Assembly (NCBI GenBank): GCA_900468805.1
Contig: UEIF01000010.1
Location: 1 to 64,000, forward strand
Direction: 5' to 3'
DNA from: Hyphomicrobiales bacterium
GTDB lineage: Bacteria > Pseudomonadota > Alphaproteobacteria > Rhizobiales > Rhizobiaceae
Length of the DNA stretch: 64,000 bases
The position numbers and the translations under genes were made by a program. The notes beneath the pieces were generated by a model. It made no database searches, was not told the origin of the DNA, and saw only the letters and a list, made by a program, of their open reading frames with translations. Of this stretch, positions 8,866 to 17,087 are shown piece by piece. Position 1 is the stretch's first letter. Every line of letters begins with the position of its first letter.

Positions 8866-10142
8866 CGTTCATCCAGGATGGCGAGTGCCGCAAGCGTCAG
8901 GAGCAGCGAAGGCAGTACCTTGACGAGCGGGCCGAGCGGATCGCGCCAGAGAGCCGGTTCCAGGGCCGTAGCGCCCAAGAGGTAGGCAAGCGAGACGGCG
9001 AGCATACCGAGAAGGGCGCGGCGGGCGAAGGGACGGACGAGCACGGTAGCACCGAGCACCATATCGATCAGGCAGGTGAGGACCGTCAGCGCGATGGCGG
9101 TACCGGCCGGCATGAAGGGCAGGAAATGGGCGCTTGCCTGCTGCGGCGCCAGAAGCGGGATGAGGCCCGACAGCAGCCAGAAGAACGACAGGCTTGATAT
9201 GACGGGTGCTTTCAGGAGATAGAGGCGGGCAAACCAGAGGTCCTGAACGCCGGAGGGATTGGCAGCAAGTGTCTCGGCGGCCGAGAGTGCCGGAAGGCCT
9301 GACGGCGTCGCGCGATCCATGCTGACACCTTCGGACATGACGGTCATGGCGGTGGAGCGCAAAGGCGAGCGCCAGCCGAGATGGCCGGCGATATCGGCAA
9401 GCCACGTCACCGGTCGCGCGAGAACAGGCGGGATGGAAAGGACCGGTGCGTCCGGGAGGCCGAGCCAGGCGCGGTGCAGTTTTACGAGGCTCGCGAGCGT
9501 GTGCCGCTCCTCTGCCGCCAGGTCGATATCGCTGCGGGAGGGAAGCGTGCCTGAGATTGCGGCCGAAACGGCGGCGGCGACATCTTCGCTCGCGACGGTT
9601 TCGACCGGGCGGTCGGCGTGGATGAGCGGCAGGACGAGGGGGAACGCCGCGAGGGAGCGCAGGAGCGCCGTGCCGCCATGGGCATTCCGGCCGAGGACGA
9701 GGGAAGGGCGCAGGATCACGTAAGGCAAGCCGGATGACGCTAGGGCCGTATCGGCGGCGCGCTTGGTCGCGAGGAAGGGCAGTTTGCTGCCGGCGCCATC
9801 GGTGCGCGCAGAAATCTGGACGACGAGTGTCGAGGTCGGCTGTGCCGCAGCATAGAGGGCGAGCATGGCCTGCGTCTGTGTCGCCGAGAGATCGTCGCTA
9901 AGGCCATCCTGCAATGCGCCGGCGCAATTGACGACGGCATGCTGTCCTTCGAGGATATCGCGCCAATCGTCAGGACGCGTCATGTCGGAAAGGTCGGCGC
10001 GGCGCCACCGGATCAGCGGCTGCTTGAGTGCGGCGCGGGCGGCATTGCGTCCGAGACCGGTGACGACATGACCCTCCGCGGCGAGACGTGCCGCGACGAC
10101 CGAGCCGATAAAACCTGTAGCGCCGAGAATCAGGATGTTCAT
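8862..10142 (-). CDS. NAD(P)-binding epimerase-like protein with C-terminal DoxX-like membrane domain
   Basis: A 426-residue two-part protein. The N-terminal ~290 residues are an extended SDR/NmrA-like Rossmann fold with GATGFIG at residues 7-13. The last ~130 residues hold about four transmembrane segments resembling DoxX. This pairing is known in alphaproteobacteria, where the soluble domain is thought to face the cytoplasm. It is co-transcribed with the DUF2269 gene through an ATGA overlap. No substrate is apparent; a membrane redox function is inference only. Confidence 0.8.
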   Translation of the reverse strand: MNILILGATGFIGSVVAARLAAEGHVVTGLGRNAARAALKQPLIRWRRADLSDMTRPDDWRDILEGQHAVVNCAGALQDGLSDDLSATQTQAMLALYAAAQPTSTLVVQISARTDGAGSKLPFLATKRAADTALASSGLPYVILRPSLVLGRNAHGGTALLRSLAAFPLVLPLIHADRPVETVASEDVAAAVSAAISGTLPSRSDIDLAAEERHTLASLVKLHRAWLGLPDAPVLSIPPVLARPVTWLADIAGHLGWRSPLRSTAMTVMSEGVSMDRATPSGLPALSAAETLAANPSGVQDLWFARLYLLKAPVISSLSFFWLLSGLIPLLAPQQASAHFLPFMPAGTAIALTVLTCLIDMVLGATVLVRPFARRALLGMLAVSLAYLLGATALEPALWRDPLGPLVKVLPSLLLTLAALAILDER

Positions 10143-10239
10143 GCTGCGAACCTAGCGCAAAAAGTTTAAGGTCTCGGAAGGGCTTGGCTCAGCCTCAGCA
10201 AGTGCTAAAACGGACGGCACAATCCGGGAGGGCTTCGAT

Positions 10240-10902
10240 TTGCACGATCACGACGACGATCATCAGCACGATCACGATCATGGGCACGATCATGGCCACC
10301 ACCACGATCATGACAACCATTATTCGGATATGCAGGCGCGCGTGAAAGCGCTGGAAACGCTGCTGACAGAGAAGGGGCTGATCGACCCGGTGGCGATCGA
10401 TGCGATCGTCGAGACCTATGAGACGAAGGTCGGCCCGCGCAATGGCGCGCGTGTCGTTGCAAAAGCCTGGAGCGATCCGGATTTTGCTGAATGGCTTAAG
10501 CGGGATGCAACGGCGGCGATTGCGAGTCTCGGCTATACGGGCCGGCAGGGCGAGCATATGCGCGCCGTCTTCAATACATCAGACACCCATAATCTCGTCG
10601 TCTGCACGCTTTGCTCCTGCTATCCGTGGTCGGTGCTCGGCCTGCCGCCGGTCTGGTACAAGGCGCCGGCTTATCGGTCGCGCGCTGTCATCGATCCGCG
10701 CGGCGTGCTTGCGGAATTCGGAGTGACATTGCCTGAGAGCAAGAAGGTTCGCGTCTGGGATTCGACGGCGGAGTTGCGTTATCTCGTCATTCCCGAGCGG
10801 CCGGAGGGCACCGAAGGCATGGGCGAAGAGGCACTTGCCGATCTCGTCAGCCGCGATGCGATGATCGGCACGGCGGCCGCCGGCACAAGGGTGCCGACGT
10901 GA
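10240..10902 (+). CDS. nthA: Nitrile hydratase alpha subunit, cobalt type, with His-rich N-terminus
   Basis: Catalytic subunit that hydrates nitriles to amides. The metal-binding motif CTLCSC is at residues 122-127; Thr in the second position is the signature of cobalt rather than iron enzymes. The start is TTG at 10240, with GGGAGG about nine bases upstream. Residues 2-27 contain 13 His and 9 Asp, an acidic His-rich extension ahead of the conserved domain, plausibly for metal acquisition (inference). The stop overlaps the GTG start of nthB. The remaining protein is full length for the family. Confidence 0.95.
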   Translation: MHDHDDDHQHDHDHGHDHGHHHDHDNHYSDMQARVKALETLLTEKGLIDPVAIDAIVETYETKVGPRNGARVVAKAWSDPDFAEWLKRDATAAIASLGYTGRQGEHMRAVFNTSDTHNLVVCTLCSCYPWSVLGLPPVWYKAPAYRSRAVIDPRGVLAEFGVTLPESKKVRVWDSTAELRYLVIPERPEGTEGMGEEALADLVSRDAMIGTAAAGTRVPT

Positions 10903-11558
10903 ACGGCCCGCACGATCTCGGCGGGCAGATGGGCTTCGGACCTGTCGCGCCAGAAAAGAACGAACCCTATTTCCACGCTGAATGGGAAAAGCGGGCGCTC
11001 GGGATCACGCTCTCCTGCGGCGCGTTCGGCGCCTGGACGATCGATGAAAGCCGGCACGCGCGGGAAAACATTCCGCCGGCTGATTATCTCGCGGCGAGCT
11101 ATTACGAGGTCTGGATCCGCGGCATCGACACGCTCCTGGAGCGGCATGGTTTTGCGACGCGTGAGGAGCTGTTGTCAGGCCATAAGCTGCAGGACGGCAC
11201 TGTGCCGAAGCGCGTGCTGAAAGCCGATATGGTATCGGGTGCGCTCGCCAAGGGCGGCCGTTGCGACCGGCCGGTCGACAGCGCGCCGCTCTTCGTCGTC
11301 GGCGAAAAGGTGAAGACGAAGAATTTCAATCCAGCGACCCATACGCGGCTGCCGCGTTACGCACGCGCCAAGACCGGCATCATCGAGGCGGTGCAGGGTT
11401 CCTTCGTGTTTCCCGATGACAATGCGCATGGCAAAGGCGAGAATCCGCAATGGCTCTATACTGTCGTCTTCGACGGGGCTGAAATCTGGGGCGAGGGTGC
11501 GGACCCGTCGCTGACCGTCTCCATCGATGCTTGGGAGAGCTATCTTGAGCGTGTGTGA
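10899..11558 (+). CDS. nthB: Nitrile hydratase beta subunit
   Basis: Non-catalytic partner of the alpha subunit. It begins [16 protein letters not shown], the conserved beta-subunit N-terminus, and ends with the SH3-like C-terminal domain. The 219-residue length is typical. GTG start overlaps the nthA stop by four bases, giving translational coupling and a 1:1 subunit ratio. The next gene, the accessory protein, overlaps its 3' end. Confidence 0.95.
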   Translation: MNGPHDLGGQMGFGPVAPEKNEPYFHAEWEKRALGITLSCGAFGAWTIDESRHARENIPPADYLAASYYEVWIRGIDTLLERHGFATREELLSGHKLQDGTVPKRVLKADMVSGALAKGGRCDRPVDSAPLFVVGEKVKTKNFNPATHTRLPRYARAKTGIIEAVQGSFVFPDDNAHGKGENPQWLYTVVFDGAEIWGEGADPSLTVSIDAWESYLERV

Positions 11559-11916
11559 GGCGCCCTCTCAACTGGCGCAATCGCCCGGCCTGCCCAAGTC
11601 GCCGGAGGGTGATCCCGTCTTCCCGGAACCCTGGGCGGCGGAAGCTTTCGCCATGACTGTGCATCTGCATGCGAAGGGGCTGTTTGCCTGGAGCGAGTGG
11701 GCGCAAACGCTGTCGAGGGAATTGCACAAGCCTGGCCGCGCCGAAGATGGCAGCGATTATTTCGACTGCTGGGTGGCAGCCCTTTGCGAGCTGTTGGTCA
11801 GCCGAGGCGTGGCCGAGGCTTCCGTCATTCTCGACCTGCAGAAGAGCTGGCAGCGGGCGGCGGAAGCGACACCGCACGGCAAGCCGATCGAGCTCGCCAA
11901 CGATCCGCTGCGCTGA
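11545..11916 (+). CDS. Nitrile hydratase accessory/activator protein
   Basis: About 123 residues, matching the nitrile hydratase accessory family that helps load metal into the alpha subunit of cobalt enzymes. Recognisable family features include FPEPWAAEAFAM and the FAWSEWAQTLS segment. It resembles a short beta-subunit N-terminal domain, as these activators do. Start choice: TTG at 11545 with GGGAGAG upstream; GTG at 11551 and ATG at 11527 are alternatives. It overlaps the end of nthB and completes an alpha-beta-accessory operon. Confidence 0.85.
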   Translation: MSVCEAPSQLAQSPGLPKSPEGDPVFPEPWAAEAFAMTVHLHAKGLFAWSEWAQTLSRELHKPGRAEDGSDYFDCWVAALCELLVSRGVAEASVILDLQKSWQRAAEATPHGKPIELANDPLR

Positions 11917-12105
11917 GATCACGCACTGTCCTGAGGCTGTCGATGACACCTGTCGACGGGCACACGCTGAAGTTTTATATTTATGCAACGATTCATTGCG
12001 ATGATGCGAATCGAAAACCCATCTGATTCACACTCAGGCATGACGCCCGGTCAAACATGCGCATGGTTCCCATGACGGTCGAACAAATGCGGTCGAGGAC
12101 CATGC

Positions 12106-12663
12106 ATGACTTCGATTTCATCGACCAATGAAGCGGCTTTGCTGATCCTTCAGCAGACAGTTTCCCCTGTTAATTCCAGCGAAACCAAAAAATCGGACGG
12201 CGACAATCTCGTTGCGATTGCCCATGGTCAGCCAACCAGACAGACATCTGGGATGACCCCGCAGCCGACCGCGGCACAATCCAAGATTTCGGAATCCTTG
12301 TTCAGCGTGAACGACCGAAGCGTTACCCAGATGAAGCTCGATCTGATCGACCGCGCGGGCGAGGCGCTGGGCGTGAAAAAGAGCGATTATGCGTCGATGG
12401 ACGAGTTTGTCGCCGCGATGAAAAAGGCTTTTTCAGATCTCAAGAGCAAGCCGGACGGGCAGCAGGCCATTGCGAAGATCGAGCGTGATCTCGGTCTGGA
12501 CAAGCTCGGTATCTCACTGGACGACCTGATCAACAGTGCTGGTGATCCCGATAAAAACGACAAGGTCACGCAGGCATTGAAGAAGCAACTCGGCGAGGAC
12601 GCTGAGGGTGGATCCGTCCTTCGCCAGGACGAAATCGGCCGCTACCGCGTCGTATCGGCCTGA
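12106..12663 (+). CDS. Hypothetical protein, Ser/Lys/Asp-rich, possibly exported
   Basis: A 185-residue hydrophilic protein without transmembrane segments or a Sec signal peptide. It opens MTSISSTNEAALLILQQ, then a Ser/Thr/Gln-rich stretch to about residue 65, then a helical, charged C-terminal half (residues 75-175). GAGGA lies upstream of the ATG. I recognise no domain. The disordered Ser/Thr-rich N-terminus without a signal peptide resembles that of some non-Sec-secreted proteins, but this is only suggestive. It stands alone between the nitrile hydratase operon and the convergent anti-sigma gene. Confidence 0.6.
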   Translation: MTSISSTNEAALLILQQTVSPVNSSETKKSDGDNLVAIAHGQPTRQTSGMTPQPTAAQSKISESLFSVNDRSVTQMKLDLIDRAGEALGVKKSDYASMDEFVAAMKKAFSDLKSKPDGQQAIAKIERDLGLDKLGISLDDLINSAGDPDKNDKVTQALKKQLGEDAEGGSVLRQDEIGRYRVVSA

Positions 12664-12691
12664 TCGAATGGCTTGCGCTGTAGTTCCCGCT

Positions 12692-13474
12692 TCACGACGG
12701 GAACTGCCGGTAACATTCTTCGGCCACCTTGCGCAGCATGTCGCGGGAGATTTCGCCTGTTACCGCATAGCCGAGTTCGCCATCGATCCAGTAAAAGGTC
12801 TCGACATCCCTGGTGGAGGCGAAGCGGAAGCTCGTCGTCCTGTTTTCCTTGTTGCGGCCGACGATAACGGTCAGGCGTTCGCCGCCTTGATCCTCATACA
12901 TGAACATGGCGCCCGGCCTGTTATCGACCGGCAGCAGGCGGCCGCCGACGAGGTGGAAGCCGAGAGATTTGAGGTCCGGCACCTTGAGATCGGGGATTGC
13001 CAGGCGCTTGCCGAGCCAGGTGGCCAGATGCGCTTCCTCATTGGCGAAGACCTCGACCGGGTGGCGTACTTCGTTTGCATAGACGAGGAAGGCGGTTTCG
13101 GCCTGCTTCGGCAGGGTTTCGGATTCGGCAAGCTGCAGCGGCGGGCGTTCGAAGAGCGGCGGGATGAAGCGATCGCTGACCGCGCCGAGTGCGAAGAGCA
13201 TGATAGCGGCAGCGGCGAGCGCGCTGCGGGCCTTCCAGGGGGATGCCGGCTCTGCTGGCGTCAGCAGCTGGAGATCGCTGTCGCGGCTCTTCTCGTAGCC
13301 TGCGAAAAGCGATTTGATGCCGGCATTCTGCGTCTGCCAGCCGGCCACCTTCGCGGCCTCTTCGGGATTGTCGGCGAGATAGGCTTCCACGCGGGCGCGG
13401 GCGGTCTCCGGCAGTTGCCCGTCGGCAAAGGCATGCAGGTCCGCTTCGGTGACGGTGGGGTTGGTCTCGTTCAT
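12692..13474 (-). CDS. Membrane-anchored anti-sigma factor
   Basis: A 260-residue anti-sigma factor. The N-terminal ~60 residues resemble a zinc-finger-type anti-sigma domain (EADLHAFADGQLPETARARVEAYL), one transmembrane helix lies near residues 83-102, and the rest is periplasmic. It should sequester the ECF sigma factor encoded immediately upstream and respond to an envelope signal. The start overlaps the sigma stop by four bases (ATGA). The signal is not evident from sequence. Confidence 0.85.
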   Translation of the reverse strand: MNETNPTVTEADLHAFADGQLPETARARVEAYLADNPEEAAKVAGWQTQNAGIKSLFAGYEKSRDSDLQLLTPAEPASPWKARSALAAAAIMLFALGAVSDRFIPPLFERPPLQLAESETLPKQAETAFLVYANEVRHPVEVFANEEAHLATWLGKRLAIPDLKVPDLKSLGFHLVGGRLLPVDNRPGAMFMYEDQGGERLTVIVGRNKENRTTSFRFASTRDVETFYWIDGELGYAVTGEISRDMLRKVAEECYRQFPS

Positions 13475-13986
13475 TTCGGTCTCCGAAGCGTAATCACATT
13501 ATCGGCTTTCATATGTTCGCTCATGCGCTGGCGCGCGCGCGACAGGCGCGACATGACGGTTCCGATCGGGATATCCAGCATGGCGGCCACTTCGCTGTAG
13601 CTGTAGCCCTCGATGACGACGAGCATCAGCACGGCACGGTATTCTTCCGACAGGCTGTCGAGGGCCTGTTCCAGCCGCAGGCGCTCCAGCGGGTCTGCCT
13701 GGGCGTTGGGACTTGCCATCTCTTCAGCGGCATCGAGTTCGACCAGCCGGTCGCGGGGGCTTGCGCGGCGGGTGTTGCGGTAGAGGTTGGTCATGGTCGT
13801 CAGCACCCAGCCGCGCAGGTTGATGCCGCGCCACTGGCCGCGCCGGGCCAGAACCTTTTCCACGCAATCCTGGAGCAGATCCTCGCCCTCGGCATCCGAG
13901 CGGGTGAGGCTGCGGGAATAGCGGCGGAGCGAGGGAAGGAGGGCCAGGATCTGGCCCTCGAACGTATCGGGTGGGGGCGTCTTCAC
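13471..13986 (-). CDS. ECF-family RNA polymerase sigma factor
   Basis: A 171-residue ECF sigma factor with region 2 (DAEGEDLLQDCVEKVLARR) and region 4 helix-turn-helix (YSYSEVAAMLDIPIGTVMSRLSRARQRM). A longer open frame to 14145 is rejected because it runs through the preceding secreted-protein gene; GTG at 13986, with GAGG upstream, fits the 10-base gap after that gene. It is arranged secreted repeat protein, sigma, anti-sigma, all on the minus strand. Probably self-regulated from the ECF-like promoter at 14425-14450. Confidence 0.88.
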   Translation of the reverse strand: MKTPPPDTFEGQILALLPSLRRYSRSLTRSDAEGEDLLQDCVEKVLARRGQWRGINLRGWVLTTMTNLYRNTRRASPRDRLVELDAAEEMASPNAQADPLERLRLEQALDSLSEEYRAVLMLVVIEGYSYSEVAAMLDIPIGTVMSRLSRARQRMSEHMKADNVITLRRPK

Positions 13987-13996
13987 GCTGGCCTCA

Positions 13997-14377
13997 TCAG
14001 GGCTTTGCGAGATCCCAGGAACCGCCGACGCCGTCGCCGGTGATGTCGCCGGACTTGGTGTCCTTGACCCAGTAATAGAGCGGCATGCCGTCCTTGGCCC
14101 ACTGCTTCTTTCCATCCTTGCGTTCGACGAGCGAGTATGCACCACTGGCCTTGGCGTCGCTAGCGGCGAGGAAGGGCGGCCAGTTGGTGGCGCACTTGTC
14201 GTAGCAATTCGTGACGCCCTTTTCGTCCTTCTTGTAGGTGTAGAGCGTCATGCCTTTTTCGCCGGCAAGAACCTTGCCCTTGGCCGTATCGACTTCGGTG
14301 ACGGCAGGGGCGGCGAAGGCTGCAGTCGCGGTGGCAGCGACGAGCGCCAGCGCGGACAGGAATTTCACGGACTTCAT
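13997..14377 (-). CDS. Secreted-repeat protein (COG4315/PF03640 type)
   Basis: A 126-residue exported protein with a Sec signal peptide ending near AFAAP (about residue 23). The mature part has two copies of the 'secreted repeat' pattern: GMTLYTYKKDEKGVTNCYDKC followed by WPPF, then GMPLYYWVKDTKSGDITGDGVGG. The two Cys of the first repeat could form a disulfide. Proteins of this family commonly sit with ECF sigma genes; its presence as the first gene suggests it is a target or sensor partner of that system. Biochemical role unknown. Confidence 0.85.
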   Translation of the reverse strand: MKSVKFLSALALVAATATAAFAAPAVTEVDTAKGKVLAGEKGMTLYTYKKDEKGVTNCYDKCATNWPPFLAASDAKASGAYSLVERKDGKKQWAKDGMPLYYWVKDTKSGDITGDGVGGSWDLAKP

Positions 14378-14424
14378 GGTCTCTCTCCTCGGTTAGGCAC
14401 GCATTTTTGCGATACCGGACATGA

Positions 14425-14450
14425 GACACGGCAGGCGTCCGTTTTATTCC
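14425..14450 (-). promoter_or_regulatory. Candidate ECF promoter for the sigma operon
   Basis: On the minus strand GGAAT (14450-14446) is followed after 15 bases by CGTGTC (14430-14425), about 48 bases upstream of the secreted-protein start. This resembles ECF -35 (GGAA-type) and -10 (CGTC-type) elements and suggests autoregulation. Seen once only, so it remains a candidate. Confidence 0.45.
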
Positions 14451-14467
14451 CGTTTCTTTTTCAAACG

Positions 14468-15499
14468 TCAGTTCGGATTGAAAGCCACATGGCAGTCCCG
14501 TCCGGCAGCCTTGGCGCTATAGAGGGCACCATCGACGTTGCGTAGCAGTTCGCGGCGGCAGGCCCCACCTTGCGGGGCGAGTGCGGTGCCGATGCTCAGG
14601 CGGGCGCGGATAATATTTCCCTCGATGGTGAAGGGGCTGCGGAAGGCCGAGAGCAGGCGTTCGGAGACGGAGACCAGCGCTTCTGTGTTTGGCGGGTTCG
14701 GCACGAAGATCGCAAATTCGTCGCCGCCCATGCGCACGACGATATCGCCTGATCGAATAACCGACCGGATGCGATTTGCCGCCTCGCGCAGCACCTCGTC
14801 GCCGATATGGTGGCCGAGCGTATCGTTGATCGACTTGAAGCCGTCCATGTCGAGATAGAGAGCGCCGAAGGTCTGGCCGGAGGCAAGGGCTGATTCCAGC
14901 GCACGGTCGACGACGGCGTCGAGCGCCGAACGGTTGAGAAAGCCGGTCAGCGGATCGGTCATGGCCGCAGTGCGCAAGCTGCTTTCGGCAAGGCCCATGA
15001 TGAAATTGGCCTTCTGCAGCCGCAGGAGAGCGCTCGCGACACTGGCGAAACGGCGAAGATTGGCCGTCTCTTTTTCGGTGAAGAGGCGCGGCTTCTGATC
15101 GAGGATGCAGAAGGCGCCGATTACCAACTCGTTTTTCAGTTCCAACGGCGCGCCGGCATAAAAACGGAAATGGGGCGGGCCTGTCACATAGGGCGCGGCA
15201 TTGAGCTCCGCATCCTGTTCCAGATCGGGAACGATGACCATGTCGTTGGCGAAGACGACGCGGGTGCAGAAGGAAAGGTCGCGCGGGCATTCCGAAAGCT
15301 GCATGCCCGCTTCGCCGGCGATGCGCAGCCAATCCTCGTCGACGATGTTGACGGCAGCATAGGGCATTGCGAATGCATTCTTGGCGAGCTCGGCAAGTGC
15401 TGCAAGCTCCGGCGTCGGGCTGCTGCCGATGGCGCTCAGCGAGCGCACGGCAAGCAGTCTCTGCGGTTCGTTGACTGGAATTCGGACAGTTTGTCCCAT
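14468..15499 (-). CDS. GAF-GGDEF diguanylate cyclase
   Basis: A 343-residue cytoplasmic protein with an N-terminal GAF domain (about residues 30-165) and a C-terminal GGDEF domain. The active-site motif GGDEF is intact at 258-262, and RSGD at 249-252 is a proper RxxD inhibitory site five residues ahead, so it should make c-di-GMP with product feedback. The GAF ligand is unknown; the CPRDLSFCTRVV segment is typical of this GAF-GGDEF subgroup. It stands alone, divergent from the FolC-like gene. Confidence 0.92.
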   Translation of the reverse strand: MGQTVRIPVNEPQRLLAVRSLSAIGSSPTPELAALAELAKNAFAMPYAAVNIVDEDWLRIAGEAGMQLSECPRDLSFCTRVVFANDMVIVPDLEQDAELNAAPYVTGPPHFRFYAGAPLELKNELVIGAFCILDQKPRLFTEKETANLRRFASVASALLRLQKANFIMGLAESSLRTAAMTDPLTGFLNRSALDAVVDRALESALASGQTFGALYLDMDGFKSINDTLGHHIGDEVLREAANRIRSVIRSGDIVVRMGGDEFAIFVPNPPNTEALVSVSERLLSAFRSPFTIEGNIIRARLSIGTALAPQGGACRRELLRNVDGALYSAKAAGRDCHVAFNPN

Positions 15500-15775
15500 T
15501 CGAATCTCCGGCTCTTTGTCACAGACAGGAGCTAAAGTGGCATTCTTGCCAATCTCCGCAAGGGCTAAAATTCACCAGTGTTAACCGGCAGTTGCTGCAG
15601 GTGGCGTCGCGGCGGAGCCGTGCTGATGCCGCTTGCGAGGCTAGGCAGGGCAAGGGAAAGGTTCTAATGTCGGCCCGCCTGCGTGACTGGCGAGACAGAT
15701 GGATAACCATCGGGAAGCGCAGGTTGCCGATGCCGCTCGCCTGGGCACAGAACATAACCCCGATACCCGTGTGCC

Positions 15776-17077
15776 ATGCCCATGCAGATACAGACGCCTC
15801 GCCTTATCGAAGCCCTTTCTCAACTTGATCAGCTCACCAACTGGGAACAGCGCCCGCGCGGCGAAATGCGCGTCGGGCTGGAGCCGATCCTCGATCTCTC
15901 GGCCCGTCTCGGCAACCCGCACCGCGCCTTCCGCTCGATCCATGTGGCAGGCACCAAGGGCAAGAGCTCGACCTCGGCGCTGCTCGAAGCGGGTCTGCGC
16001 CATGCCGGCATTTCCGTCGGGCGTTATGCCTCGCCACATGTGGAGCATATCTCCGAGCGGGTCAGCGTCAACGGCCGGGTGGTCGAAGAGGCAGTGCTGG
16101 CCGAGGCGCTCTTCCTCGGGCTCGATGCACTCAAGGCTGCAAGGTCGGAGCGCACGGCGGCGGAGGCGGCGACCTGGTTCGACATTTTGACGGCGGCGGG
16201 TTTCCTGATCTTCCGGGATGCGGGCGTGAAATGGGCCGTGGTCGAAACGGGTCTCGGCGGACGGCTGGATTCGACCAATATCGTCGAAAGCGACGTTTCC
16301 ATCGTCACCAATATCGGCCTTGAACATACGGAGATCCTCGGCAAGACGCGAGCGGCCATCGCCTTCGAAAAGGCCGGCATCATCAAGCCGCGGTCGACCG
16401 TCGTGACACCGCTCGAAGCTGATGACGAGGCGGGTGCCGTTATTGCGAAGCGTGCTGCAGAGATCGAAGCGCGGCTCATCCGGCCGGATTTTTCCGCGTT
16501 GAAGACGATTGCCGAGCGCAATGTCGCGGTCGCGGCTGCGGCGCTCGATGTGCTTGGCAAACTCGGCGTCGCGGCTGGGGATGGCCGGAAGGCCGGCGGA
16601 TGGTTGATCGATAAGGCGGCAGAGCAGGAATCGCAATTGCCCGGGCGGCTGGAGCGATTTGTTATTCCCGTGGCGGGAAGGCCCGTTTCCGTCGCGCTCG
16701 ACGGGGCGCATGTGCCGTTCAATCTCGAAGCTGTTCTCGACGATCTATCCGGCATGGAGGGATTTGCCGGGCAGGGCATCGCGGTCGTCGCAATCGCGGC
16801 AGACAAGGATGCGCCGGGGCTTCTCGACGTGATGCGCCGTTATGGCGTCTCGCCGATTTTCACCTCGGTTTCGGACCGCTTCCGCACGCCTGCTGAAATG
16901 CAGCAGCTTGCCGCGAAGATCGGCCTTGCCAGCGAGGTGATCGAGGATCCGCAGGCTGCTTACGAAAAGGCGCTCGAACGGGCAGCCGCATCCGGCGCCT
17001 GGGTGATCCTGACGGGGTCGCTCTATCTCGTCGGGCTGTTGCGCGAGCGGGTGCTGGGGGAAGCGAAAAAGGCCTGA
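15776..17077 (+). CDS. FolC-like Mur-ligase family protein (folylpolyglutamate/dihydrofolate synthase homolog)
   Basis: A 433-residue Mur-ligase-fold protein that aligns with FolC. The P-loop reads GTKGKSS at residues 59-65, where bacterial FolC has GTNGKGS, and the C-terminal DGAHNP motif reads DGAHVP near residue 309. Both differences touch ATP or amino-acid handling. It may be a second FolC with altered substrate use rather than the housekeeping enzyme, which in rhizobia is usually beside accD. ATG at 15776 is taken; 15782 is possible and no clear Shine-Dalgarno decides. Fold assignment is firm, activity is not. Confidence 0.75.
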   Translation: MPMQIQTPRLIEALSQLDQLTNWEQRPRGEMRVGLEPILDLSARLGNPHRAFRSIHVAGTKGKSSTSALLEAGLRHAGISVGRYASPHVEHISERVSVNGRVVEEAVLAEALFLGLDALKAARSERTAAEAATWFDILTAAGFLIFRDAGVKWAVVETGLGGRLDSTNIVESDVSIVTNIGLEHTEILGKTRAAIAFEKAGIIKPRSTVVTPLEADDEAGAVIAKRAAEIEARLIRPDFSALKTIAERNVAVAAAALDVLGKLGVAAGDGRKAGGWLIDKAAEQESQLPGRLERFVIPVAGRPVSVALDGAHVPFNLEAVLDDLSGMEGFAGQGIAVVAIAADKDAPGLLDVMRRYGVSPIFTSVSDRFRTPAEMQQLAAKIGLASEVIEDPQAAYEKALERAAASGAWVILTGSLYLVGLLRERVLGEAKKA

Positions 17078-17087
17078 CGAGTGTATC

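Noticed and set aside
10243..10320. Repeated CACGAT/CATGAC units resembling a short repeat array
   Set aside because: They encode the His/Asp-rich start of nthA in frame; no spacer-repeat regularity of a CRISPR is present.
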